The notes under the pieces were generated by a model, which did not search any database, was not told where the DNA came from, and saw only the letters and a program-made list of their open reading frames with translations. The position numbers and the translations under genes were made by a program. Shown in pieces: positions 1 through 12,100 of a stretch of 64,000 nucleotides of DNA (its first letter is position 1; each line of letters starts with the position of its first letter). Source of the stretch: Cololabis saira (Eukaryota; Chordata; Actinopteri; Beloniformes; Belonidae); the NCBI RefSeq assembly GCF_033807715.1, contig NC_084610.1, positions 4,893,769 through 4,957,768 of the forward strand, in the 5' to 3' direction.

Positions 1-131
1 CCGTGACGGTTGGCTGTCCTGCTCCCACACCGTGCCGGTACCCGTGTTGGAGCGGGACATGGTGGCCAGACTGAGGCGATAAGCTGATGTGGACGTGCCC
101 ACCGTGCTGATGGACGTCTTGCCCTGGTACG
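1..131 (-). CDS. unc80: unc80 window exon 48 (residues 2404-2447), cut by window edge
   Basis: It encodes [38 protein letters not shown] and onward past position 1. Acceptor aacag. Exons for the C-terminal tail lie outside the window. Confidence 0.93.
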
Positions 132-3100
132 CTGTTGTATGGCAGCAATTTCAACACGATAAGACGGCCGTAAATAGAAGAGAAACTGGGATGAACAACA
201 ATTGATTGTGGGATTTACGGCACATCTGACCAGAGCCGCTGTGCACAGCCTCCTTGAGGATCTTCAGTTCGTTGTTGAATTCTGCAAACAGGGAGCTCTT
301 GCAGAGCGGTCTGGGGATGAAGCGTCGCTCCAGCTGGTCGGCGATGTGGTGGCGCGCTGTAATCTCCTCCTGGGAGTCAGCTGGCTGGGTCAGCAGCTGG
401 AAAATAAAGAAAAACACACACAAAACTCTCAAAAGAGAAAAATAAGCCACAATCCCCTGAAGATTTAAAGCCACTAATACCAGTTCTGACCACATAAAAG
501 CAGTAACTCTACTGGGACAAAGTGGTACTACAAGACATGCCGGACCATCCTCACTCATTAGCACATTACAGGACTGTCTCAGAAAATTAGAATATTGTGA
601 TAAAGTTCTTCATTTTCTGTAATGCAATTAAAAAAACAAAAATGTCATACATTCATTACAAATCAACTGAAATATTGCAAGCCTTTTATTATTTTAATAT
701 TGCTGATTATGGTTTACAGTTTAAGATTAAGATTCCCAGAATATTCAAATTTTTTGAGATAGGATATTTTAGTTTTCTTAAGCTGTAAGCCATGATCAGC
801 AATATAAAATAATAAAAGGCTTGCAATATTTCAGTTGATTTGTAATGAATCCAGAATGTATGACAATTTTGCATTAAGAAAATAAAGGACTTTATCACAA
901 TATTCAAATTTTCTGAGACAGTCCTGTATTGTTAGCGGCTCCTGCATCAATACTACAGACCTAAATGCCCCTGTGTGGTCAGCAGTGGTATTACTAGACA
1001 GTGTAACTTAAATAATATGCAAATTACACAAACAATAAAACATAAAAAAATCCTCCCTTTAACCCATGTCTTTGGACTACTGCTCACTGCAGATGGTTTT
1101 AGAAGGTGGAGTCTGCATCTTAAACCCAACCCCCACTTTTTTTTTTTTTTTTACAATTTACACTGAGGTACAGAACATGTAGGAAGATGAGAAACCAGGT
1201 GGGACTAAAGATGGGAAAGCTGAGATAATTGTACTCTGATGTGGGTCAGTGATGTCACGACACCCTGAAGATCTGAACGGCTAATTAAACGAACCATTTT
1301 CAGACTGAGGTCGGCTAAGACCTCCAACACCCGGGGAAATTCACTCCAACACAGAAGATGTTAATTTTCATAACGTGGCCTCCTTTAAAGGAAAAGTTGT
1401 AAGAGAAAACGAAAGATAAAACCGGCCATTTACCTTGCACTGTATGAAGGGTCTCAGCAGGACAAAGATGGGGATCCGGGTTCGGACGATGAAGTCTATG
1501 AAGTCCCAGAAGGCCAGGCCGCCCACCTTCCTCAGAGCCATCTCCTTCACCTGCAGGCTCAGCCGATACCACTGGTTCCCCAGGGAGCGCTCGAAGCAAA
1601 CCAACACCACCTTCAGAGCTGGGAGAGAAGACGGTGAGACCCCAAACAAGCAGGAACCCGGAGAGAGTCATAAAACGCAGCCGCGGCTTCTTCGTACCAA
1701 GATAAGCAGCCTGGCTTGTGGACTCTGCTAACCCCTCTCGACGTAAATCCTTCCCCGCGTCTCCAGGTGTGGAGCAGTGAGCCGGAGAGGCGTCCAGCAT
1801 GAAGTTCTTGGTGCGGGAGGTGGAGATGATCCGAGGAGGCAGCAGGATGTTGATGACGGTCTGCAGGAGGAGGAAGATCTCCGGCGGCTCAAGATGGGGG
1901 CTGTCTGCAAAAATAAAAATAAAAAAACATTCATTTTTGCAGTTTTTAAACCAACTGCAGAAGGTCGGCCCTCCTACCTTTGCTTCCAGACCCCACTGTC
2001 AACACAAAGGGGATAAGCAAGTTGAGCAGCATCCCTTCTCGCCTCTCCTGATTGGTGAAAGGTGAGATCACATGACTGAGAGGGAAGTCATCCTTCAAAG
2101 CCTGAGAAGACAGAAGAAAGAAGGATAAAAGTTGCAGCATGTGGGACATTCTGCACACATCCAGAACTCTTTACAGCTTAATTTTAATATGGTTCAAGAC
2201 TGGTTCCGTAAGAACAAACTCATATTGAACAAAAAGAAGTCCTGTAGCTGGTTTTCAGTACACGTCACCTCCGATCCCGTTCATCTGATTTTCATATTTA
2301 TTTTTCCGATGGATCTTTTGTTGATAAAGTTGACACATTCAAATATCTTGGACTTTGGATTGACCCGGAACTTACCTTTAAACCTCACATTGATTATACT
2401 GTTAAAAAAGCACATGGCTGTCTCGCTTCACTTTACCATTCAATCAACTGTTTCACACTTCCTGTCAGAAAAAGGTTAATTTCTCAACTCCACTTGTTGA
2501 TTATGCAGATATTGTTTATCAAAATACTCCAGATACCCATCTTAAACCTCTGACTGTATTATTTAATTCATTATGTAGATTTGTGTTACGTTGTCCTTTC
2601 AGAACATCATTGTTTTATGTTTGATTCATTGAACTGGTTGCAACCCAAATCTAGACGGCAATTTCAATGGCTTCACTTCCTTTTTAAATGTGTTTATTTT
2701 CACTTTCCTCCATATTTAAAAGAACTCATGATTCCATATAACTCAGACATATGAATTTTCCTTTTTTCTTTGTTCCTAGAATTTCAAAAGAGGTTGGTAA
2801 AAGATAATTTTAAAGCTCCATCAGATTGGAATAATCTTCCTCTCTTTTTGCGTTCTATTACCTCTTTTCATTGTTTTAAGTTGTCATTATACTCTCATCT
2901 TAAAACATATTGCCTATGTTTTTAATTTATTTATGTATTTTTTTGTCCTTTTTTCTATTTATTTATTTTTCTCTCTGTTATGTTATATTTATCTCATTGT
3001 TCCGGTTATCCAATTAGTCTATTTTGTAACTAGACTTACATGTATATGGGTAGGGGTTGTGTGTGGGAGGGTGAGCAAGATGTCTGTGTTTGTTTTATGT

Positions 3101-6100
3101 CATGTCTAGACCAGGGGTCGGCAACCCGCGGCTCTAGAGCCACATGTAGCTCTTTAGCACCGCCCTAGTGGCTCCTGGAGCTTTTTCAAAAATGTTTGAC
3201 CTTTTTTTTCTCTTTTTTTTTCCTTTTTTTCTTCTCTTTTTTCCTTTTTTTTCCCTCTTTTTTCTTCCTTTTTAATCTCGAACATTGACTTTTTTCTTGA
3301 AATTTTGACTTTTTTCTCAACATTTCAACTTTTTTCTCGAAATTTTGACTTATTTCTCGACATTTTTCTCGACATTTCGACTTTTTTCTCAAAAATGTAC
3401 TTCAACATTAATCTTGACATTTCAACTTTTTTTTCTCAAAATTTCGACTTTTTTCTCAACATTTCAACTTTTTTCTCGACATTTCGACTTTTTTCTCGAA
3501 GTGCATAATGAAAAAAATCTTCCCCCAGTTATAACTAATATAAATACATGCAGCATGTGTTGTCTTCATTCTAAGGCTGATACAAGACTTTTCATATTTT
3601 GCGGCTCCAGACATATTTGTTTTTTATGTTTTTGGTCCAATATGGCTCTAAAACATTTTGGGTTGCCGACCCCTGTCCTAGACTGTAATGTGATGTATTG
3701 TAATGTTGTATGTTTTCTTGGGACCCCCTTGAAAATGAGATGTTACATGTCAAGGGACTATCCTTTAATGAATTCAAAAAAATTCTAAAATCCATCTTAA
3801 ATAAATGGAACGATTCTCACCTGGATCTGCAGCGCGACCAGCCGGACCACGGCCGTGCTGAAGGGAAGCGGAGGAGAGAGGTAGGGGCTGAGGTGGAGAA
3901 GAGGCAGCCCGTCTGCCACGCTGGACGGCCCCACCACGCCCATCACCTGACGACGACACAAACACTGAGCGCCTGAGGAATAACCGACGATGACAATCAC
4001 CTCACGTCTTCTACGTCCGAGCGCTGCCGCACCAGATTGACGCAGACGTTGATCAGCGAGCGAAGGTGCGGGAGGAAGGAGATGATTGGCTGGCGCTGCA
4101 GAGTCAGGCAGATCCCCTCGATCAGGTTGCTGGCTGCTTCCCACTCCACCTGTCTCCTAGAGACCACACCACCCAACACCACCCCAACCACAGAAGAAAA
4201 CACCAATTAAAAACCAAAACTCCCTTTACACTTCAGTTGGTGATAACATACTGTAGACATTGTCTTATTTCTTTATCTTTTAAAACAGCTCAAAAGTGGA
4301 ATATAATCCATAAAATCATGTGCAGAAACTTGTAAGTATTCGTATGCATCTTTCAAAACCTCGACATCACCGTACACACGAAACATCGAGACAACACAGT
4401 CACGATATATTTAAATAGTCAAGGACCCAACGGTACAACGGCAGCCCCGCTTTTAATCCTGTTTGTCTGAGTGAAAACAACAACCTGCTGATTGTAGAGG
4501 GTCTTCATGTCAGACAAATGCAACCTCAGATGAACAGCATGCTTGTTTTTTAACTGTGCTTTAATTTATCCAACAAAAATGAAATCAAAAGGGGAAAAAA
4601 AAAAATTATGCGGGCAAAACTAAGTACCGCTTTGCTGCTTTCATGGGATTTGAGTGTCAATCACTGATCATCCTCAGGTGTGCAGACCTCAAAAAAGCAG
4701 ACTGAGTTGCAGTTTGCTAGAAGCACTCGGGTTTGTGTGTTGACTAGGGGTGTAACGATACACTAATCTCACAATACGGTACGATACACGATATTGAGGT
4801 CACGATAACGATATGATACGATATTATAGCAGTATTTTTTTAACAACCTTGAAAGAGGAACAAATGTGTGGAAAAAGACACAAAATACAAAACAATGCTG
4901 TGCGTTCGCCCTATTGTTACAGTTTGTAATGCTTTATAACTGTAAATGTCAGGTTTACATTATGCATCTTCAGTTTCATACAAGTAAAAATATTTTGCCA
5001 CAAACTGAATAGTTTCTCTCATGTATGATTTGACTATTTTCTTTTCCAGAAATTTAACAACTAAAATCAAATTAATAAATACATACAATTTTACATCATA
5101 AAAAAGATTGATTCATGCTCACCTTATAAGTGTAAGAGGAGATTTATTTTTGTTAAGAAGGTTATTTTGGTAATTCAGGGTTCATTATTTTACAAATATA
5201 TTCTTTATATTCTGATGTAAATCAGGGACTATAATGACACTAGTCAGTTTATCTGTAGTGATTAGTCTGTTTTAGTTTGGGTGGAATGATACGCCACAGT
5301 ACGGCACTAGGTGCTGTGTTGATGTTCTAAAATCCTACACTGTTGAGGGACATTAAAGTACACTGGAACTCAGCAGAAGTTGTCCCTGTGTTTATCCTAC
5401 TCACCACCCCAAAAAGGTTTAATTTAATAAGGTAAGGCTTAACTCTACACCAGCCTTACATAAGTAAAATTTCAGAGCTCAAAACCCTGCAAGAGTCCCG
5501 TGATCGGGACCAAAACGGTACTAGTTTCTTCTGAGTGGAGGAAGATTTTGGTCCGCGGGTCGAGGCGCGGTCGGCACCAATACGCTGCGCGTTACTAGTC
5601 AACACAATATAGGCTATTAATATTAATAATACAATATCACGATACAGTTTGTCACCTCCATGACACGTATCGTGACATTTTTGTATAGCAAAATTTCGTG
5701 GCACGACATATTGTTACACCCCTAGTGTTGACAAACTGCCACAAGGGAAAGACATAAGCAACTGTCTTTGAGAAGAAGTTGCTGCACATAAACAGTTTGA
5801 AGCACAATATTCTATAATGAGAAAGATCATAAGTGGAAATAAATAAAGCCAATTGCGAAATTGTGCATAAGTGGACGTCCCAGCTAAGTCCCTGCTAGCT
5901 AATCATCATTTGATGCTCCGAGAAATCCAAATATACCCTAAAAGCTGTTAAAACATGTTAAATATATCTGTCAGAGCACAAAGACAGTTTGTTAGGAAGT
6001 TGCCAGGATAAAAGTGTCTTCTGTCTTAAAAGAACATGAAACTACATCTGGAAAAACCACGGGGCTTCTGGGAAAATGTCCTGTGGACAAATGAGACCAA

Positions 6101-9100
6101 GTTAAAGTAGTTTGGCCTTAAAGTCCAGTTGAATGTTTGGGAAAAGTTTATTCTGTAACGTGCTTGAAATGCCGTGGTTTTAAGAGAAGTACGAAGCAAA
6201 TGCTGTGAAGAAAAATTCACTAAAATACCGGAAACTGTTGCTGTTAAAGGTGTAGTTTCCTTTAAGCTTTCCTGTCTGTCCAATAAAACAGAGACAAAGT
6301 TATTCATCGTTTTTCCTCTGAGGCTGCATTTGCAAACAGTAAGACTCAAATTACCAGATTATTTTTAGTATAAATGTATATAAATGAAAACAAGAGCATA
6401 GGATTAAAAGGAGGCTCTAAGTTTTCCACACAACTGTATTCAAAAGTAGAGAAACAACCATTTGCTCACTTACCGCCGGCTGTCCCACTCCTCCACCAAC
6501 AGGGGTCACACCTTTACCATTTGAGTAAATACCAAGTTGACACTGAATACAAAGCTCACAAACAGCCAGCTCAGCGATGCAGCGACGGGTCCTGGTGGAG
6601 ACGCAGACCTGAGACCAGTGTTCCCTCTGAGCTACACGCGGCTCGGTCTAGCACCTGGACTCTTCTACTGTAAAGCCGCACTGTTTAACGCCTGCTTTGC
6701 TTTGCTGGAATAAGCAAAACCTCCACTTCAAACGGTTGCTGCCTTGTGGACGTGCTGGGTGCTCAAGTTCATTTCCCTAAAGATCAACAGTTTCAACGGT
6801 GGTAACGGTTTAGCTACTGTGAAAAGGTGACGAAATCCTCAAATTATTATTGATTTTAATTTGAGACGCCTACCCAGAGTACACAAATGTAAACGTGACT
6901 GTCGCTGACTTCTCAGGACGATTATGACAACCCCCTACACCAGGGGTCGGCAACCCAAAATGTTGAAAGAGCCATATTGGACCAAAAACACAAAAAATAA
7001 ATATATCTGGAGCCGCAAAAAATGAAAAGTCTTATATAAGCCATGTCGAGAAAATAGTCAAAATTTTGAGAACAAAGTCGAAATGTCGAGAAAAAAGTCG
7101 AAATGTTGAGATTAATGTTGAAGTACAATCTCGAGAAAAAAGTCGAAATGTTGACAAAAAAGTCGAAATGTCGAGATTAATGTTGAAGTACAATTTCGAG
7201 AAAAAAGTTGAAATGTCGAGAAAAAAGTCGAAATGTCGAGAAAAAATTCAAAATGTTGAGAAAAAAGTCGAAATGTCGAGATTAATGTTGAAGTACAATT
7301 TCGAGAAAAAAGTTGAAATGTCGAGAAAAAAGTCGAAATGTCGAGAAAAAATTCAAAATGTTGAGAAAAAAGTCGAAATGTCGAGATTAATGTTGAAGTA
7401 CAATTTCGAGAAAAAAGTTGAAATGTTGAGAATAATGTTGAAATGTCGAGAAAAAATTCGAAATGTTGAGAAAAAAGTCGAAATGTCGAGAAAAAATTTG
7501 AAATGTTGAGAAAAAAGTCGAAATGTCGAAATTAATGTTGAAGTACAATTACGAGAAAAAAGTTGAAATGTCGAGAAAAAAGTTGAAATGTCGAGAAAAA
7601 ATTCGAAATGTTGAGAAAAAAGTCGAAATGTCGAGATTAATGTTGAAGTACAATTTCGAGAAAAAAGTTGAAATGTCGAGAAAAAAGTTGAAATGTCGAG
7701 AAAAAATTCGAAATGTTGAGAAAAAAGTCGAAATGTCGAGATTAATGTTGAAGTACAATCTCGAGAAAAAAGTCGAAATGTTGACAAAAAAGTCGAAATG
7801 TCGAGAAAAAAGTCGAAATGTCGAGAAAAAAGTCAAAATGTTGAGATTAATGTTGAAGTACAATCTCGAGAAAAAAGTCGAAATGTTGACAAAAAAGTCG
7901 AAATGTCGAGAAAAAAGTCGAAATGTCGAGACTCTAGATTAATGTTGAAGTACAATTTCGAGAAAAAAGTCGAAATGTCGAGAAAAAAGTCGAAATGTCA
8001 GATTAAAAAGGAAGGGAAAAAGGAATAAAAAAGAGGGAGAAAAGAAAAAAGAAGAAAAAAAGAAAAAAAAGAGAAGAAAAGGAGAAAAAAAAAGTCAAAC
8101 TTTTTTGAAAAAGCTCCAGGAGCCACTAGGGCGGCGCTAAAGAGCTGCATGCGGCTCTAGAGCTGCGGGTTGCTGACCCCTGCCCTACATTGATCCTTCG
8201 TAAGACTCGCGCCTCATCCCCGGTTGAGAGGGAACACTGCCAGTGATCTGCTCCGAGTTTAAACACCCCCATTTCACTGCTCACTCACAAACACACACCT
8301 GCACAAACACACACCAAAGCAGCACTTATGGCGTGACGGACGCCGGAGCCAAGAAGCCGTCCATCTACTGTACACACCACGGCACGATACAGTCACGGGG
8401 AGACGGAGAAGGAGGGTTGTTTTCAACAGACCTGGTGCATAGTGCCTGTGGGCGAGCGCACCTGAGCGTAGGCATCTTGTGGATCTTGTTGAACATGCGG
8501 TCCAGCCTCTTCAGGATGAGGATGAGGGCGGGGCGGACGGCCTCCGACGACCAGTCGGTGATGGGCAGCATCTCCATGATGTAGCGCCGCAGGCCCCGGC
8601 TCTCCATGGTCAGGGTGTCGTAGGGCGCCAGCTTGAGCAGGGCGTGGGCGATTTCCGCCAGCCTGAGACACAGACAGTACTGGAGTTGAGGGGGGATGAG
8701 GGGGGATGGCATCCCCCCTCAAATAAAAACGGTCAAAATCATCCCCCCTGTAAAACTGCCATCCCCCGTTTCCATCCCTTATGTCATTTCATCAATGAAT
8801 GTGGTTTTACTGCTATTTCAACATTTAGAGTCATCACCAGAAAAATAACACCAGAAAAATAACTTATTTGACAATTTTCAAGTAAATTTTTACTTGAAAT
8901 AAGTAGAAAAATCTGCCAGTGGAACAAGATTTATCTTCTCATTACAAGTAAAAAAATCTTGTTCCACTGGCAGATTTTTTTACTTATTTTAAGTGAAAAT
9001 CTACTTGAAACTGGTGAAAATTGTTGTTTTTTCCAGTGATGAGTCTTGTTTTAAGTGTAATGAGATTTTTTTTTACTAAAATCAGACATTTTAACTAGAA

Positions 9101-12100
9101 ATAAGACAAATATTCTTGTTAAGATTTAGAGTTTTTGCAGTGATCCATTTTACTTATCCTGTGAAGGACAGAGTCATATTGCTAAGTTCAGAAAAGTGTT
9201 TTTTATTGTTGTGTTTTGATGTATTTGATGTAAGCCCAGTGGATATTTAAAGCTTACAGAAGGCTGCATTTAACTGCTGCTATGTCATTCCTGCAGTATT
9301 TCTGCAGGTGCCATGCAGGTTCTGCAGTGCTATTATTTGTAATATATTATATTATTTGTAATCAGCACAAATTATCTGTCCCCATATGATAAAATCCACC
9401 ATCCCCCCTGATTTTCTTTTACAACTCGAGTACTGGACACAGAGATGCATTCAGTGCCACGCAAGCCGCTACATCTGGGGCCGAACTGATGCCAGAGCTG
9501 AAGTGGCAACTCATGCAGTTCCTTGAATGACCACTAGGGGGAGGTTTGGGATATCCCCCAGCTACCACCCCCATCACCTCATGTGAGACTTGATGTCCAG
9601 CAGCTCCAGAGCCGTGACGCGCGGCTCGCCAGCGACATTTTGCAGGATCTTGAGTCGAGGGCCGCAGTGTTTGTAAAACTCAGTGCAGATGTTCAACAGC
9701 GACTCCCGCGGCCGGCGGAACTCCTCCCTCGCGATGCGCTCATCCAGCTCCTCCCTTGGCATTCCTTGTCCCTCCTCCAGCAGGTGGAGGTTATCCCTGT
9801 GAACCCACACCTCCCTTTAATATTAGACCCTCCAGAAAAACGCGATTATGCGATCGCAGAATTTCCCGCATAATCAAGCAAATGGAGCTTGATTGTGCAG
9901 GGCTCGCTTGATTTCACAATCCCTGCATAAAGTAGGGTGGAAAAAAGTGAAATGGTGCTGCAACGCACAACGTCACCAGCTTGCGCTGCATTCACAGTCA
10001 GGTAAATAAAACAACACTGTGGCGTCTTGCATGAATGTGTGGACAGAGGAACACAGACAATGGCTGCGTCTGAAATTCCATACTTCCACCCTAATGAGTG
10101 TACAAAATGAGTATGCGAGAATTTTTAGGGCGTCTGAAACATTACAACGTACTCAATAGTATGTACTATCAATACTCATTCTGGAGAAATGTATTAGTGT
10201 GGATTGATGGACACTAGCTAAGCAGAAACTTCCCACAATGCAATGCAGCGGTGTTTGGTTGCTAAGTGATACGTATATGTCATGAGTATAATATTAAGTA
10301 TAATAATATTATTATATAATATTATTATAATGTTCGTATATAATAATATTATATAATGTCATCTTGTTTCGGCCAGGAAAAACGGGAAAAAGCACAGCGG
10401 TGCTGCTACTGCTGCTGTGACACGTCACTTCCTCCCAACGGCAGGAAGTGACGTGTGCGCTCTTAATACAGGGTTTATACAGCAATCCTTATGTTAAATT
10501 TAATACCAATTTAATACCTTTTTCACTACCTTCATAATTTTTTAAAAAACTGTCACAACATTAAATGTTTTTAACATTAACAGATTTTGAACTATAGAAC
10601 ACTATAGAGAACAGATTTATAGACTCATTGATGTTGACCAGATGTTTCACATTTATTTCACTTTGTGAATGACAATAAAATAGACTGCTTAAAATGTAAA
10701 AGGTAAAAAAATAATACCAATTTAAAAAAAAATAATACCTCTGACAGTGAATTTAACACTTTTAATGGCCTTAAATTTGGCAATTTTCATTTATCACTTT
10801 TTAATACTTTTTAAAACCCTGCGGAAACCCTGTAATAGTACGTCCGAATTAATGCATACTACTGATATTTACTCAAAAGTGTGCCAAACTTAAGTATACT
10901 TTTTAGTATATACTGTTTAGTATGGCATTTCGGACGCACCGAATCACTATGACCGAAAAATCTAATCCATCTCACTTACCAACAAACATTTCTGCTAAAG
11001 AAATGTTTGTTGGACAAACCAGTATCCTGATCTCTTACAAGAAAGTGGGGGGAAACTATTCTGTACCCAATGCAACTCTGTGTTGGAGCACAAGAGTCAA
11101 GCCTGAATTATGGTTCTGCGTTAAATCGACGCAGAGCCTACGCCGTAAGGTACGCCGTAGGAAGCGCGTCACCGCGTACCCTACGCCGTAGGGAGGGGTC
11201 TATATTATAGTCTTTTTCACTCTTCAAGGCGGTTACGTGAATCATCTCTGACCTGGTGTTGACGCCTCCTGCCATGGTGTGGTTGGCTGTGGTGCCGCCC
11301 TTGTGGCCCTGGTCACAGCGGGACAACTGGGGGGCCGTCATGGGCCTAAGGAGGACGGTATGGGTACATTAATGAGACGTGAAAGCACCAAAGTCCACAC
11401 TGGTTTGGACTGGTAACGGAGACGGACCTTGTGAGGGCCTCGGAGCTGTAGAGGAGAGCCTGCAGAGATGTGGCGAGGGCAGCGATGGCGGCGATCTCGT
11501 CCCTGGCAGCCGAAGCACACTCCATCGTAACCGTGTTGCTCTTGAGCTTCTGGAGGTGACAGGGAACCACGGCTTCCAACACCATCAGCATCTGGAGACT
11601 GCAGGGACACACGCAGCACCAGCACAGGACTCAACGGGGGCAGGACACTTGAGAAAGAGGCAACAAGGGCGAGCCGTCCTTGACATTTGTCCTTACCTTC
11701 TGAAAGACTCGGGGGCATACGCAACCACGGTGACACACAGTTTGATGGCCTCGCTGATGGTAAAGGCCAAGTCTTCATTGCCATAACAGAAGTCTACAAA
11801 CATAAAAGAGAGAGAGTTTGAGTGACATGAGTGACAACAGTACTTTTGTACGGGGCTGGTTTCTGGCCTTCTTTGATGGATCATAAGCTGACAGAGCAGC
11901 AGACTGAAATGTTGGACAAAATTCAACACCACCAGACATTTGATCTGATCTTTAACCCTTGTACTGTCTTTGGGTCAAAATGACCCAATTCTTCTATCCT
12001 TCTTTCCTCCTGCTCTCTCCTTCCTTCCTTCTTTCCTCCTTTCTCCCTTCCTTCCATCTTTTCTCCCTTCCTTACTCCCTTTCCTACTTCCTTCCTTCTT

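Noticed and set aside
7066..7942. Lys/Glu-rich and Phe/Ser-rich open frames of about 140 codons
   Set aside because: They are translations of the 20-bp minisatellite, open on both strands because the unit lacks stops.
7064..8000. Regular 20-bp repeats that might be read as a CRISPR array
   Set aside because: Repeats are contiguous with no unique spacers, lie inside a hAT-like transposon, and the window is vertebrate DNA.
9583..9873. Plus-strand frame opposite exon 40
   Set aside because: Mirror of a conserved unc80 exon; the minus-strand frame matches the protein family and the splice sites.
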